Shown here: in pieces, positions 26,214 to 38,163 of the stretch
Layout: each line of letters begins with the position of its first letter
Position numbering within the stretch: the stretch's first letter is position 1
Source of the DNA: Mimachlamys varia
Taxonomy: Eukaryota > Mollusca > Bivalvia > Pectinida > Pectinidae
Length of the DNA: 64,000 nucleotides
NCBI GenBank assembly: GCA_947623455.1
Contig: OX392528.1
Span: forward strand, 51,850,322 to 51,914,321
Direction of reading: 5' to 3'
Position numbers and translations under genes: made by a program
The notes under the pieces: model-generated
Seen by the model: the letters and a program-made list of their open reading frames with translations, nothing else
Told to the model about the DNA's origin: nothing
The model's database searches: none

Positions 26214-26550
26214 CAAATCAGAGAATCCCGAAACGTCAACAAAACCATGATCCGAACCCAAAATCGATTAAACTAGAGACAGCATAAGATCAATGGAAAA
26301 AATTACATGGGCACCTCGCAAAAGTAAAAGATAATAAGACCAGGTGATCCGTATGAGGAAGCGTCTTATGCTTCATCGACGGCACCGCCATGCACATCTT
26401 GGTCATATCAAGGTACACATCAAGTTCTCAAAGTGAGAACCGAGCGATCATTCTCAATCAAAAGCATGCAATCTAATGAGAAAACTCAAAAACGTATATT
26501 TTCATACCACACAAGGATACAAAATATTTTTCCTTGAGACATCTCTCGAA
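26214..26550 (+). repeat. R1 copy (intron 1)
   Basis: Nearly full length. It ends in TTGAGACATCTCTCGAATTT, where the ATGGCGACC block is lost. Confidence 0.75.
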
Positions 26551-26642
26551 TTTCTCGAAATTAATTTCTGATTGTTGCCGGATTTCACGTTATTCGTCTG
26601 TTTTAAAAGTTGCTACCAGCAAACTGTATTTTGTGTTCAATT

Positions 26643-26940
26643 AAAAAAGAATAGAGAAAACCAAAACGTCAAAATCGATTCACGATGGGCAAAATACAAA
26701 GAAGGGAAGGGCCCATATGGATACCCTTGTAAAAGTACAAGAAAATAAGACCAGGCTTTCATGAAGAGTAAGCGTCTTCTGCTTCATCGATGACACCCGC
26801 TTTCCAAATCTTGATCACATCCAAGTAAACATCAAGTCATCGAAATGAGAACCGAGTCACCATTGTCAATCACAACAAGTAAACACACTAATGAGCGTAC
26901 TCTAAAACGTCCATCTTCATATAACACAAACATATAGACT
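26643..26940 (+). repeat. R1 copy (intron 1), second of a direct pair
   Basis: Same orientation as the copy 100 bases upstream. It has a short deletion after AAACGTCAAAATCGATT, and the 3' end is missing. Confidence 0.75.
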
Positions 26941-28285
26941 CTTTGTTCTGGTAGAGCTTAAATATGTACTTCTCACGATTTGATTCTATGATGGTTTTGC
27001 GTTACGGAATATCTTATTCTTAGTTATTTCCTCTTGGTGAGAACGATGTTTCCCGCATTTCATAAACATGGATGCGATAAAAACTATATGGTCCATTAGC
27101 ACACCTCTTTCCGTGTAACAAAGTTAACGATGTGCTGCTGTCAATCCAAAAATTTCAAACCTTCTAAAAGGACCCGAAAAATGAGCTGAAAGCATCTATG
27201 TTATTAACACGTATAAGGTGTCTGAAGAAATATGATGATATAATGTGTTATTGATGATTTAATAATTCAAAAGCGACGCCTTGAACAATTCGTTAAATAT
27301 GAAAAACGATATGCTATATTACATCACTCCTCTGATGCTCTGCATATATCTATTTATCACATTTTACCAGTGAAATATAAAAAAAAATATTCATTCTTTA
27401 AACATGATATTTTTCACTTGAAAATCTCACTTTGTTATTTGACCAAACAAAACACACATTACAAACTCGCATGGGGAAAATTCAAGCTGTTTATATAACG
27501 ACACGGAATTCTTATTTTACTGCCAATAATTATAAGATCTAGATCTGTTACCTATCATTTGGAAACTATTTTCCGGGGAAATACGACGTTTAATTCCACA
27601 ATTATCTTTCATTTTAAGGAAGGTAGTAGAATATGCAGGTCACCAATGTTATCAAATCGATCGGAGGAAACTTGTGTCAAAGGAAACACTGAGTTCCCCA
27701 ACGTCACAAGTTAGGCTTAGCGATTGACAAAAAGTATAAGATAACTAGGATCATCTCTGACATTGATAGTGATGGAGTATGACTCGAGTAGGTGGTGCTG
27801 ATATTTCATCAACTGATAAAGTGGTTACAATTTTGCATTTCCCTCGCTCGTCCCTTAGTGGCGAGCTTTCACATTTTATTAGAAATTAACAGAGATGACT
27901 ATATTTTGTCACATCGGGTTGTGCAGATTTGCTTTTGTCAAATGTATCTACACTAAGTATTGTCAGTGTAATGTGTAGGGTTGAGCTCCTGGGTAGATTT
28001 TTGCAAAAATCAAATAAGTTAAAAATGTTATAAAAAGAATATTTTACAGTATATTCTGTAATATGAAATAGATTTAACGAGTGTGGCTAATATTTTTTTG
28101 ATATTTTTCATTGTGTGTACTCGCTAAACTATTGGCCACACTCGTGAAATATTCTTCGCATTACTGAAGACATTTAGATATGACCTATATATATATATCA
28201 TTGTGTTTTTCTCGTATAAGCAAACACCATAAAAGGCATGTTTACAATGCGTTCATTCGAGAGATACAGATTGATGAAGACTATT

Positions 28286-28626
28286 GTTTTATGGTCGCCA
28301 TCTTGATCTCATTGAGAAATATTCTACATCCTTGCATGATATGAAAGATGGACGTATTTTGTGTCATTAGTATGCCTGCTTGCGGTGATTGAGAATTATG
28401 CCCCAGTTCTCACTTTGAGGACATGGCATTTACTTGGATTTAACCTAGATATACATAGCGGGTGTCGTCGATGAAGCAGAAGACACATACTCTTCCGGTC
28501 TTATTCTCTCTTGTACTTTTATAAGAATATCCATGGAATATTTTCTTTTGATCATATTTTGCCTCTAGTTAAGTCAATTTTGAGTTTGGATTATGGTTTT
28601 ATTGACGCTTTGGTATCATCTGATTT
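28286..28626 (-). repeat. R1 copy, reverse, near full length (intron 1)
   Basis: Begins TTTTATGGTCGCCATCTTG and ends TTGACGCTTTGGTATC. It directly precedes the unidentified open frame at 28759. Confidence 0.8.
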
Positions 28627-28758
28627 GTTTGATTAAGTGATTTATGGAAGGCGTTCAAAACCGGGCATTTCACTTAAGTTCAAAGACTGTCAATTTTCAT
28701 CTTTTACAGGCAAACGAAGTTGTGGTATGATTAAAGTATCTGATCAATATTTCTTTAG

Positions 28759-29190
28759 ATTTTCAAAATCATTTATATATTGAATGTTTGTTACGGGTCA
28801 GGACAGAAAACTAGGAGTTATGTGATGTCAAATGATAACAATAACTTCACCGGTAGGTGTTCTTGTCAAAATATCAGTTACGATGGGTATCGAGTAATAA
28901 TGGACATTTTTTCCATAACCTCTGTCAGCGTCAGAGAAAAAATAGTATCTGGAATTAATCATTGTTCGAGGTTATACAATGTAGCAGCATTAAGGCGATC
29001 GAACACGAATGTGGCTCAAGCAAGCTTTAAATGTGACAAAGAAGATCCTAATATTTACTGTATACATGAAGATATCGTAAAACAGTGGTGCCATGGGTTT
29101 TCATATAAACCATACTTTTGCAAGACACATACATTTGGCACTGATAACATTTATAGTCAATTAAAAGAAAGTAATACTACTTTGAAATAA
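28759..29190 (+). CDS. Unidentified cysteine-containing open frame inside GPA2 intron 1
   Basis: An open frame of 143 codons plus TAA begins directly after a possible acceptor (ttctttag, 28751-28758). It has an internal ATG that would give MSNDNNNFTGRCSC and about 120 residues. From FTGRCSC onward it has seven more cysteines in a mixed, non-repetitive composition, for example QASFKCDKEDPNIYC and GFSYKPYFCKTHTFG. The N-terminal part alternates hydrophobic and polar residues like a beta-rich extracellular domain. No signal peptide or known motif is recognised. It follows a reverse R1 copy ending at about 28626. It could be a last exon of a nested gene, a retrocopy remnant or a chance frame. Codon composition looks more coding-like than the other open frames here. 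Confidence 0.25.
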   Translation: MFKIIYILNVCYGSGQKTRSYVMSNDNNNFTGRCSCQNISYDGYRVIMDIFSITSVSVREKIVSGINHCSRLYNVAALRRSNTNVAQASFKCDKEDPNIYCIHEDIVKQWCHGFSYKPYFCKTHTFGTDNIYSQLKESNTTLK

Positions 29191-30418
29191 ACTACATTTA
29201 TATTTTGCATGATTGACATCCATCCCTTGAATCATCACTATAATGCAAAATCAGTGTCATACCTTATCAACAGACCACAATCTGCAAATGACCTAGATTA
29301 TATTGTACGGACCTATAAATGCTATAATCAACAAGTATGCAATGACATGTAGAAAGTGCACACGTGATAATCAAATTTGGTTAATGCATCCAATGGAAGA
29401 AAATCTGTACCAAGACTAACCCCACATGTAGTGATGAAAATAATATGGATATCATCCAATCACCGATGCATAGTGCCAAACAGACTTTAATAACAAACAA
29501 AATATAAAAAACTGCCATTTTTTTAAAAATATTTTTTCAATGCAATATTTTTAGGTATCAAATCGAAAATCGAATACCTCTACATTTTCATTTCTAAAGG
29601 ATTTGTTTTGAATCACTATTGAGAATAAAATAATAAAAAAAACCTGAGGCAAGAACTTGACGTGTTATAAAATTTTAATGATCCCTTCCATAATTAAGGG
29701 CGTCACATACGGCTAAGAATCCATCTTGGGTGGTGTTTAATAGAACCGTCCACTACCTTAGGCTTTGACAGATGAATGACCATTGTTAGCGGATTTGACA
29801 ACAAATAATCACAATTAAAGGACAGAATGTTATTTGTTTCTCATTCTGTAACATTGCTTAAAAACAAAACAATTATAATGTGACCTCCCCCGCCAAGACC
29901 ATATTATGACATCAAAGTCGATTGTTCCTTAGGCATCAAAACATTGTTTTATTCTAATTACAATCTGTTACAACCTAGGGGGACAGAGACATCACTCACG
30001 AGAGGAACTCACTCACGAACTGTTAAGTCGGTATAACGGAGGACAACTCGGTCAATGTTGGTAGAACACGATGCCTTTCCGTCTTTGCAGAAAGGGCGTC
30101 TCTGCTTAACATGGTTTTCTGCGACTGTAATAGGATGCTTTTTGTGTTTCGAACAGAACCTTTAATATGATATGCGAGTGTTGGGTGTTCTTATGTTGTT
30201 GGTCAGTATTTCCTGCGACTCATTTAAAGAGCGATATACTTGAAAACTACCATACAGAAACCGCAACATCAAAATAAAACCCGTATTTTCTCCACTTTAA
30301 CCAAAGGAAACTACATTTCTTTCATTGCTTTCCCCGAGTCCTTTTTCTCATTCTGTCTGATTTTGTATCAAAAGGTTGTACTTCTAAGTATGTGTAGTGA
30401 AACATATTTGAAATTTTA

Positions 30419-30694
30419 AGACCCTCGTAAAAGTACAAGAGAATAAGACCAGGTGTTCCGAAAGAGTAAGCGTCTTCTGTTGGATCGACGACACCCGCCA
30501 TGTAAATCTTGGCCACATCCAAGTAAACATCCATCCTAAAATGAGAACCGAGTCAACAATGTCAATCACAACAAGTAAACACACTAAAGAGCGAATTCAA
30601 AAGCGTCCATCTTCATATCACGAAAGATACAGACTATTTCTGGATGACATCAAGATTGCAACCATAACACTTCCCCATAGTTCTTAACAAACTG
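30419..30694 (+). repeat. R1 copy, 5' truncated (intron 1)
   Basis: Starts abruptly at AAGACCCTCGTAAAAGTAC and continues to ACTTCCCCATAGTTCTTAAC. Confidence 0.75.
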
Positions 30695-31332
30695 CATATT
30701 GTTGCCCTCGAGGGCATGAATAATATAAACAAATGATCACCTATGCATATATATATATAATTATAAAAAAAAAATTCCATTACATAACATACCACATGTA
30801 ATGATGTTCACTTAGTCTATACAAACAAACCCTCAGGGATACAGTAGAAATAAAAGATCTGTTAATTTGTCTGTTATGCTTAGAAGCATTTTTCAAGGTT
30901 GTCTTTAATTACCGATTCGTCATTCAATTACATACCAAAATTAGTCTTACCGAGTGTTCTCGGACAGATGACATTGTTCATTATACATTGATGTTCTTGC
31001 TTTTAATTCATGGCTTAGAAGACCTTGCTAAATATGCAGCAGACTTGGCCAAGATAGTTTTGTGGCAACATTAAATTACGGCAACAAATATCAAGGCGGT
31101 GTTCGGTTCATACCCATTAAAATGAATTTGTATATCTAGCACATAATTCACTCCAATATATAACATCTCAAATATATCTCAAAATAGGTTGACTGCAATG
31201 CAATGAACCACATGATTGCCTAGAACAATATTCCTCAACAAGCACTTTATTGGCCACTTCACAACAAGACAAGATATCGTGTAAATTCAAGTTAGTGAAG
31301 GCTAGATATTTTAGATCGCAATATTAATATCT

Positions 31333-31530
31333 AGAAGCACGGCGGTCTAGTGGTAGGACGCCGGGCTCGTGATCGAAGGATTTTGAGTTCGAATCCCAGA
31401 GCGCCGAGATGGCAGCACCGGTTGCATGCTCCCCGGTAGTTGACGCTTTTAGTTGAGCTTATTGTGTCACTACCTCGTTTCTTGCTATGAGGGATTGGTG
31501 TTATCTAAGTTATGCCTTAATTTACAAAGC
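31333..31530 (+). mobile_element. tRNA-derived SINE, another family
   Basis: A tRNA-like head with GCGGTCTAGTGGTAGGACG (A box) and GAGTTCGAATCCC (perfect B box). No mature tRNA fold is apparent, and a non-tRNA body follows (CACTACCTCGTTTCTTGC). Confidence 0.65.
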
Positions 31531-32500
31531 AGGATGATTTGTCAACGAAATCGATGACGATTACCTTTTTCCCGTTGAAATCTCATGATAACCTAGTCGT
31601 CTTAAACATTGTTTTTTTTTTCAAATATTTCATTGATACTGTGTTCATAGGAAACGTTGGCTTTACGTTCTTAATAATCCGACAATTTTAAGTCAATTAA
31701 TTTTTTATTTGACAAGAAACACTTTTACCTTTGCGATATTAATAAAAACAAATTTTGACCTTAAAAGAAATTATTTAAGTTTATTATTTTGAAATAATAT
31801 CGAGGACTTTTGTTATCAAGCTTCGTTTATCCACATTATTAACATGTATGTATGTAAAGGTGACATTGACCTTTGACTATTTCCGACTAATTTATATATC
31901 TATAATCGTGTTTCTATTTCTTGCAATAACATCAACCAGTTACTCTTTTACTGGATACACGTATAACTTACATGTTATGCATGATACTGGTTAATTAGAG
32001 ATCTAGTTTTCCTTACATTTCTCCCTACCATCGTCACCAGACAGCAAACGATTTTGTCGCCGGCCTGTCCTTGCACAAAACGACCAGTATCCGTAAAGAC
32101 CTTATCTATAAGCGTAAATCCCAATTTGTATGGCCTGTCGTTATATACACAGGCACGTCAGGTCATGTTGTGTTTACAAAGTCAAAAAGAATGAGAATAT
32201 CAACCCTTAGATATACATGTATAATACCACTTAATGATATGATATAACTTACGGAACGTTTGGTGAATGGGTGGGTGTAAAATACAAATAGATCCAATGT
32301 AGAATTTAAGCTTTTGGGAAATGCATACTTAAAACAGTCAACGTTTCATAATTCGACCAAATCCCTTATGTTTTTTTATAGATCCGCTACAATTTCCGAA
32401 CCGTTTGACCAATCAATTGCATGATTATCTGCTAAATCAGGTATCAAGATAGCATCCTTATTGATGACTTTGACGCCCTATTCATGCCAAGCATAATATG

Positions 32501-32620
32501 AAGTAGCCACTCCCGTTGTAAGCGCTACCGCTAATGGGAACCTCCCACGTACTCAAACGTGGTACAGGGGACCCCAGGACTGAACCGAGACGTAGTATTA
32601 CAGAGAGCGTCTTAACCATT
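32501..32620 (-). mobile_element. Probable SINE fragment
   Basis: On the minus strand: AATGGTTAAGACGCTCTC, TCGGTTCAGTCCTGGGGTCC (B-box-like) and a GAGTGGCTACTTC end. It resembles a tRNA-headed SINE, but the A box is weak. Confidence 0.45.
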
Positions 32621-33608
32621 AACGGATTTTGACAGGGTTTCTTTACTTTCTGTAGACATTGAACAGACAAGAAATTATACAACTGCCACCGAATATTTAA
32701 GGCAATCATACGAATACATGAATTATTAGTCAAATATCTTCGGGAGTCTCCTTTAGTGCTGTAAGGCAGATGGCCTGGTCACCATAGATCAGTAACGGTA
32801 CGGAAGATAGGTCTGCATTATAACCGGTGGTAATGCCACAGACAGGCACGCTATAGAGTAATAGACATATAGGGGGAAAGAGACAGTTTGGGACCTCTTC
32901 ATCTTAATGGTCATACACAACGAAATTATGATTTAAAATTAGAACTTTATTACATTTGTATTAGCCGGTGTGTAATTATTATAGCATACTACAATATAAA
33001 AGGAGACATAAAAAGTGAAGGCCATATTCGCAAGTTCTGACAAAAAAATGTCACTCACACATAAGTGCTTTATTTATACTTTTGCTAGAGATTGCTATTT
33101 ATTCATTCACTTCTGAATCTGAATTTCATATTTGAATGAATTATTCCGAATGTCGTCAAAATAATTGTATAAAATCTATCATCAGCATCTCATGAAAAAA
33201 ATTCTAGTCCAATAAACTTATATCTATAACCTTCTATTCAAGTAAGGATAGATCAAGTTAAACCGTAAATCAAATAAGATGTGCATGATGGTTGAGAACT
33301 GACAAAATGCCAGGAATTTCACGACCACTGAGATCTATCCAAAGCAAGCTTTTGATAGACTTTCACATAATTGGAGCCACATTAGCTACTAAGGATAGGT
33401 ACATGCAGACTAACGGTACATACTAAAACGGAATTTTTCAAATTTCCTCGTATTAAACATGATACTGGTCTCCAGAGCAACCTTTGGCGACATTTACACA
33501 TAAAGCGATTTGTGGTGAATCCTTAGTGTTCCTGATAACGTCAAGATATCACAGCTACCACATATCGTAATGTCGTGCTGATTTCATAGCATCACACGAC
33601 ATTTTATG

Positions 33609-33975
33609 TTAAAGGCCCAATATACGTAACTTCAGGAAATTTTTCGTGATTCTGAAAAAAACATCCAATTGATAACTATGCAAAAATAAGCTTAAAACGA
33701 AGTTAACCTGAGCGGTAACTAACAAGAAACTCTTGACAGAAAAAAAAAAATGAAAATAGTTTAGGTGTGGCCCACTTCAGCAACAAGCCGAAGTTAGACG
33801 ACAGTTCAAAATGGACGCGTGTTTACAAATACCGAGTTTCCGGTTACCGCGTAATAATTCATCATTGAATATTGCTGATATCAGTTAATCTTAACTAAAT
33901 CTATAATGATAAATAGTTATTAGGCTTAATTTTAGCTCCGAGTTTTGTCGAAAGTTACGTATATTGGGCCTTTAA
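33609..33975. mobile_element. MITE with TTAA ends (piggyBac-like), ~367 bp
   Basis: Inverted ends AGGCCCAATATACGTAAC and GTTACGTATATTGGGCCT, each flanked by TTAA, the piggyBac-type target. The interior is non-coding, about 355 bases. Confidence 0.7.
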
Positions 33976-35003
33976 CGATATGCATGTACCATACACATCG
34001 TATCTGTGTGTTGATAATGCTCGCAGCTTATCCTAATCACTGAGTTATATATTAAAAGGTTATAAAGTTCTATTGTCTTCTGATGATTCAATTGTACATC
34101 GCGTTCTTTACATTGTGTGGCTTCCTCTTTGTTCATCTACTCAAATAAGTTATTCTTTAATAATACATGTACTTGCCTTTACTACGCAATCTCTGTGCGC
34201 GAAGTAAGAAGTCACGTGCTTTTTCCTTAATGGTAGTATAAAGAAGGAAGATGTTATAGCTGGTATATTAGGTTACCTACAATCTCTTCGCAGTAAATAT
34301 ATTTTGTGTCAAATATGCATCGTTCATCATGATTGCCTCACGGTGGACCCTTACGAGTGCGTCATATACGGGTTCCTATACCGGACCGGCCTTGTAGTAG
34401 GTCATTTTGCTTATACATGTATTTGGTTGGTACATTCGAACGACAAGAAACGCAGATACTGATTTATTGACTTTATGTGTTCGTTTTGAATCCTTTGTTA
34501 TTAATTTCAGGACTTTTATCACATTTTCGATGCATTTATTTTAAGTTTACTCGTAAAGCTAACCATGCTTTGAAAAAACATTATGTCCAAGTTGTTGGAT
34601 TAGATTAAAGAAAATTATTACCAAGTCATATATGTCTCGCTTTATCGGTGAAATTTATTGTTCTTTAAAATACTATAGAAAACAGACATTAAACTTAATA
34701 ATTAAGTATTTAATCAGACTCTTAATCAGTTGTTTGAACTCTGGTTCCCGTTTTATTCGAAAGTGTGAAAAATCTCAGTGATAAAGTCAAAGAATCCCTA
34801 TATTGAATAATTGACATTTGAATGGTCTCGTTGCGAGTCTTCTTCCTTGGTCAAATTGAACCGGCGCTTCAAGCAACTGTCTCCAAACATTATGATCAAC
34901 ATCTTCATGAAGATTGGAAAATGTCATATCCTTTATTAAGGTATTGCAATGCATCAAAACGAAAAAATCCAAAAAACAAAAACAAAGCACAATAACACAC
35001 AAA

Positions 35004-35262
35004 AGAGTAAGAAAAAACAAAGCGTCAACAAAACCATAATCAAAACTCAAAATCGTTATGTGAACAAAGAAAAGATTTACACGGAGACCCGTGAAAAAGA
35101 AGAAGAGAATAAGACCACATATTCCAGAAGATAAAGCTTCCTCTGTTTCATCTGTCTGCCATGTAATTGTTACGTCATATCTAAGAAAATGCCATGGCCT
35201 CAAAGTGAGAACTGAGGCATATATTTCAATAACAACAGGCAGGTATACTAATGAGCATATAC
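35004..35262 (+). repeat. R1 copy, diverged (intron 1)
   Basis: Recognisable from AAAGCGTCAACAAAACC to CTAATGAGCATATAC, with many substitutions. Confidence 0.7.
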
Positions 35263-38086
35263 ATCGAATGTAATCTAAGAGAGACAATATCTATATGATG
35301 TAAGGTGTTTACATTACTACAATCATCTTATAATGCCCAACATCAGCACAGATGTTGATATCGTGTTTACATCTACCATTTAGAAGTAAAAGGAGAAAGC
35401 GGTTTATGATTTTGTTTTTTATTGCACATTTTTGTTTCATTGGGCGTTCATTCGTCAACTCTTTGCATAAGCCATAATAACTAAGTCTACAATGAAAATG
35501 AAATATTGTTTACGTAATATTTATTATAATCTGCCCATGAATTAATATGGTATTATTTTAAAGAAAATAATTCTGAATTGAAGATTTCGGATCTACACGT
35601 GTATACCGATACAATATTCTTTTACGCAAAAAAATGTTTTCATTGGGTTAGAAACATGACTATCAAGCAAGAAATTTAAATTTCAATTGATTCACGAAAA
35701 ATAGGCATTAAAACACTAAAACTGATTTATCAAAAGAGGTCAAATACATGAAGATTAGAAGAACTAACGTGAGGTTAAAAAACCTAAGTTTTCAACATTC
35801 TTGTGTTTCCTAAGAAATATAAAACATCGACCTTACGTGAAGGTCAGTGCGAAACATGAGGCCAGAAGAACATACTAATGAGATTTGGGTTTACCATGAC
35901 AACATATTAGGCGGAACTATTTGTGTTTCTGTTTCTGATACACGACCCTGGCTATATATAGCATATTCGACAATGTGTCAATGGCCATACTTAATTAAAT
36001 CAGTTGTCGAAGCTCTGTCCTGGCTGCCCCAAGAAAATATTCTTTGTGTCAAATGAGCCAAGCGTGATACACTAACATAGCTCTATTAAAGCTTTTTCTC
36101 TGAATATACAAAGCATGATTTTCTGAAAACATCTACTTTATCAACTGTGTTTCTTCTATATGTAATGATACACGATTTATGTGCATGCATGTTATTGTTA
36201 TAATTTGGGCAAGATGAATATGAAACGATAAATATAATGAAATCAAACTTTGATAAAAAAAATCATTTTCGTCATTATCCGATAAATCTGAAATTGAAGC
36301 AAAATACTATATTGCATTTTAACGAAATGATAATTCAATACAGTGTGCTGAAGGGCTTACTAGGTATAAAATTGAAATCGCCAAGCTGTTGTACAGCCAT
36401 ACGCTGTTTCTGTTACTCAGATTAGAGAAGCAGGTGATGCAGAAAAGCGTGTCCCTGTCGTCAGACCTACAAGGATATCTGCAACTGACAAGGTTAATAC
36501 ATTTCTTATTACCAAAGCGAAACTGATGGATTCTGAAAATTTCCTTTCACTGGTTCTTTTAAATTTTTCAACACTTCCAGCTCTATACGAAATACGAAAC
36601 CAATTCGTCAGAAAAGAAGGATTTGTTTTTTCATATCTGAAGCATATGATGGCTTAAATCACTACCAGGACCCTTGTTTGTAAACGGTAAAAGAAATTCA
36701 GAGCCATAATAAGGCATTAACCAATTTTCATTGATACTAAAGAGAGATATAGAGAGAAGTTTGGAAAATAACAAACAAATCGAAAATTTTAATTGAAATA
36801 TCATTTTCGCCGACGTTAGTAAAACACATCATGAATGCCTTACCTTCCTTTGTGGACAAGGGAACTTTTAATATCTTTCTCTTTTAATTCGAAATAACCT
36901 TTCTGATAAAATTGAAAATTCCAAATGTAAAAATTGTTAATACTAATGTTTAAACCAATCACACGGCGTTATGGCATTCTCCATAGAGAATACATGTAGT
37001 CATTTTTGCAATAACTACAAAAAAGACATCAAATGATTGTTTGAATTCAAAGTATTAGCAATCGATCATTTGAGGCAGAAAAATAAATGATTTGTATATA
37101 TCTGATCGGCTTTAAAGTTTATATCTGATTGGCACATACAAATATCACCCACAACAAATTTCGAAACACCATCTAATATGCACTGCAGGACCTGCAGTTT
37201 TTTCAGGATGTCTGCCGGATAATTGACAAACAGTCCTAGAATTGTGTATTATGGACTGAAATGATACATCATTTTACCAAATGCCATAGACAAATGACAT
37301 TTCCTTTGTGGTTGTATGTAATCCCATGTCACGTTTAGTTAAACTAAACATCAGGATAATTTTGAGATAACCATCATTCCATTAGGTTTGACACAATTCC
37401 CTTAAGAGAATCATATCCATTATGCTATATTACAGTGAAAGTTTTAATATGATTACGAATACCAATCTTCTTATTTAGATCTCCCATAATCTCAAATGAC
37501 ATTACTTTCATTAATATCAGATGTTTCAATGAGAGAATTTGTTCATTAAAATGACGAGATGAAATCAGATTTCAATCTATCATTTTATTTCAACCAATTA
37601 GTAACGAAGATTGTTATCCTTAAAATGCCCGTATTTATATAATTATTTAGTAATCATAGCCGTTTGTGTTTACGAGAGATAGTAAATTTTTGCTAAATAT
37701 GTGAAAAATGCTAATCGAATGATTTTATAACATGTCTTTGCTGTCAGTCTTGTTCTCATGGGAAGACGTCTCCCGAAGGTGCCATATGAACGCTAATTCA
37801 AAGATAGAACGAGTTAGATATTTTGCATAAAGCTTCAATAAATAAGAATTTTTTTGTAGTTGATCAATTTTAATAGAATTAATTTGCATATCTCTGGCCA
37901 TATGTAGGCGTTCTTTATGAATGAACAGAAGAGTTCCAATCAGGGGTCAGGTTTTATAGATCCTGTCAAATTTATTTTTTTTAATTCGACTCGTAAAACT
38001 AACCATGATTTGAAAACAAATGTTAGTTTATATACGAGTAACATGGTAAAACACGATTTTGACTGATGAATACATTGCACACTATA

Positions 38087-38163
38087 AAAGACGATTTAAC
38101 ACTCACACATGCTGCACTTTTTAAAATCTTGTAATAGATACAGTATGGCGAGAAAATTAATTG
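38087..38163 (-). repeat. R2 3'-end fragment
   Basis: Minus-strand match to the terminal ~75 bases (CATACTGTATCTATTAC, GTGCAGCATGTGTG). The ribozyme is absent. Confidence 0.5.

Noticed and set aside
31338..31405. Functional tRNA gene
   Set aside because: Both pol III boxes are present, but acceptor and anticodon stems do not pair and a SINE-like body follows.
34787..35287. 166-codon minus-strand gene
   Set aside because: It overlaps an R1 copy and reads that family's complement frame joined to AT-rich flank; no conserved domain.
34540..38035. Short shared block (ACTCGTAAAACTAACCATG type) at 34.5 and 38.0 kb
   Set aside because: Only about 50 bases are similar and no ends can be defined, so no element is called.
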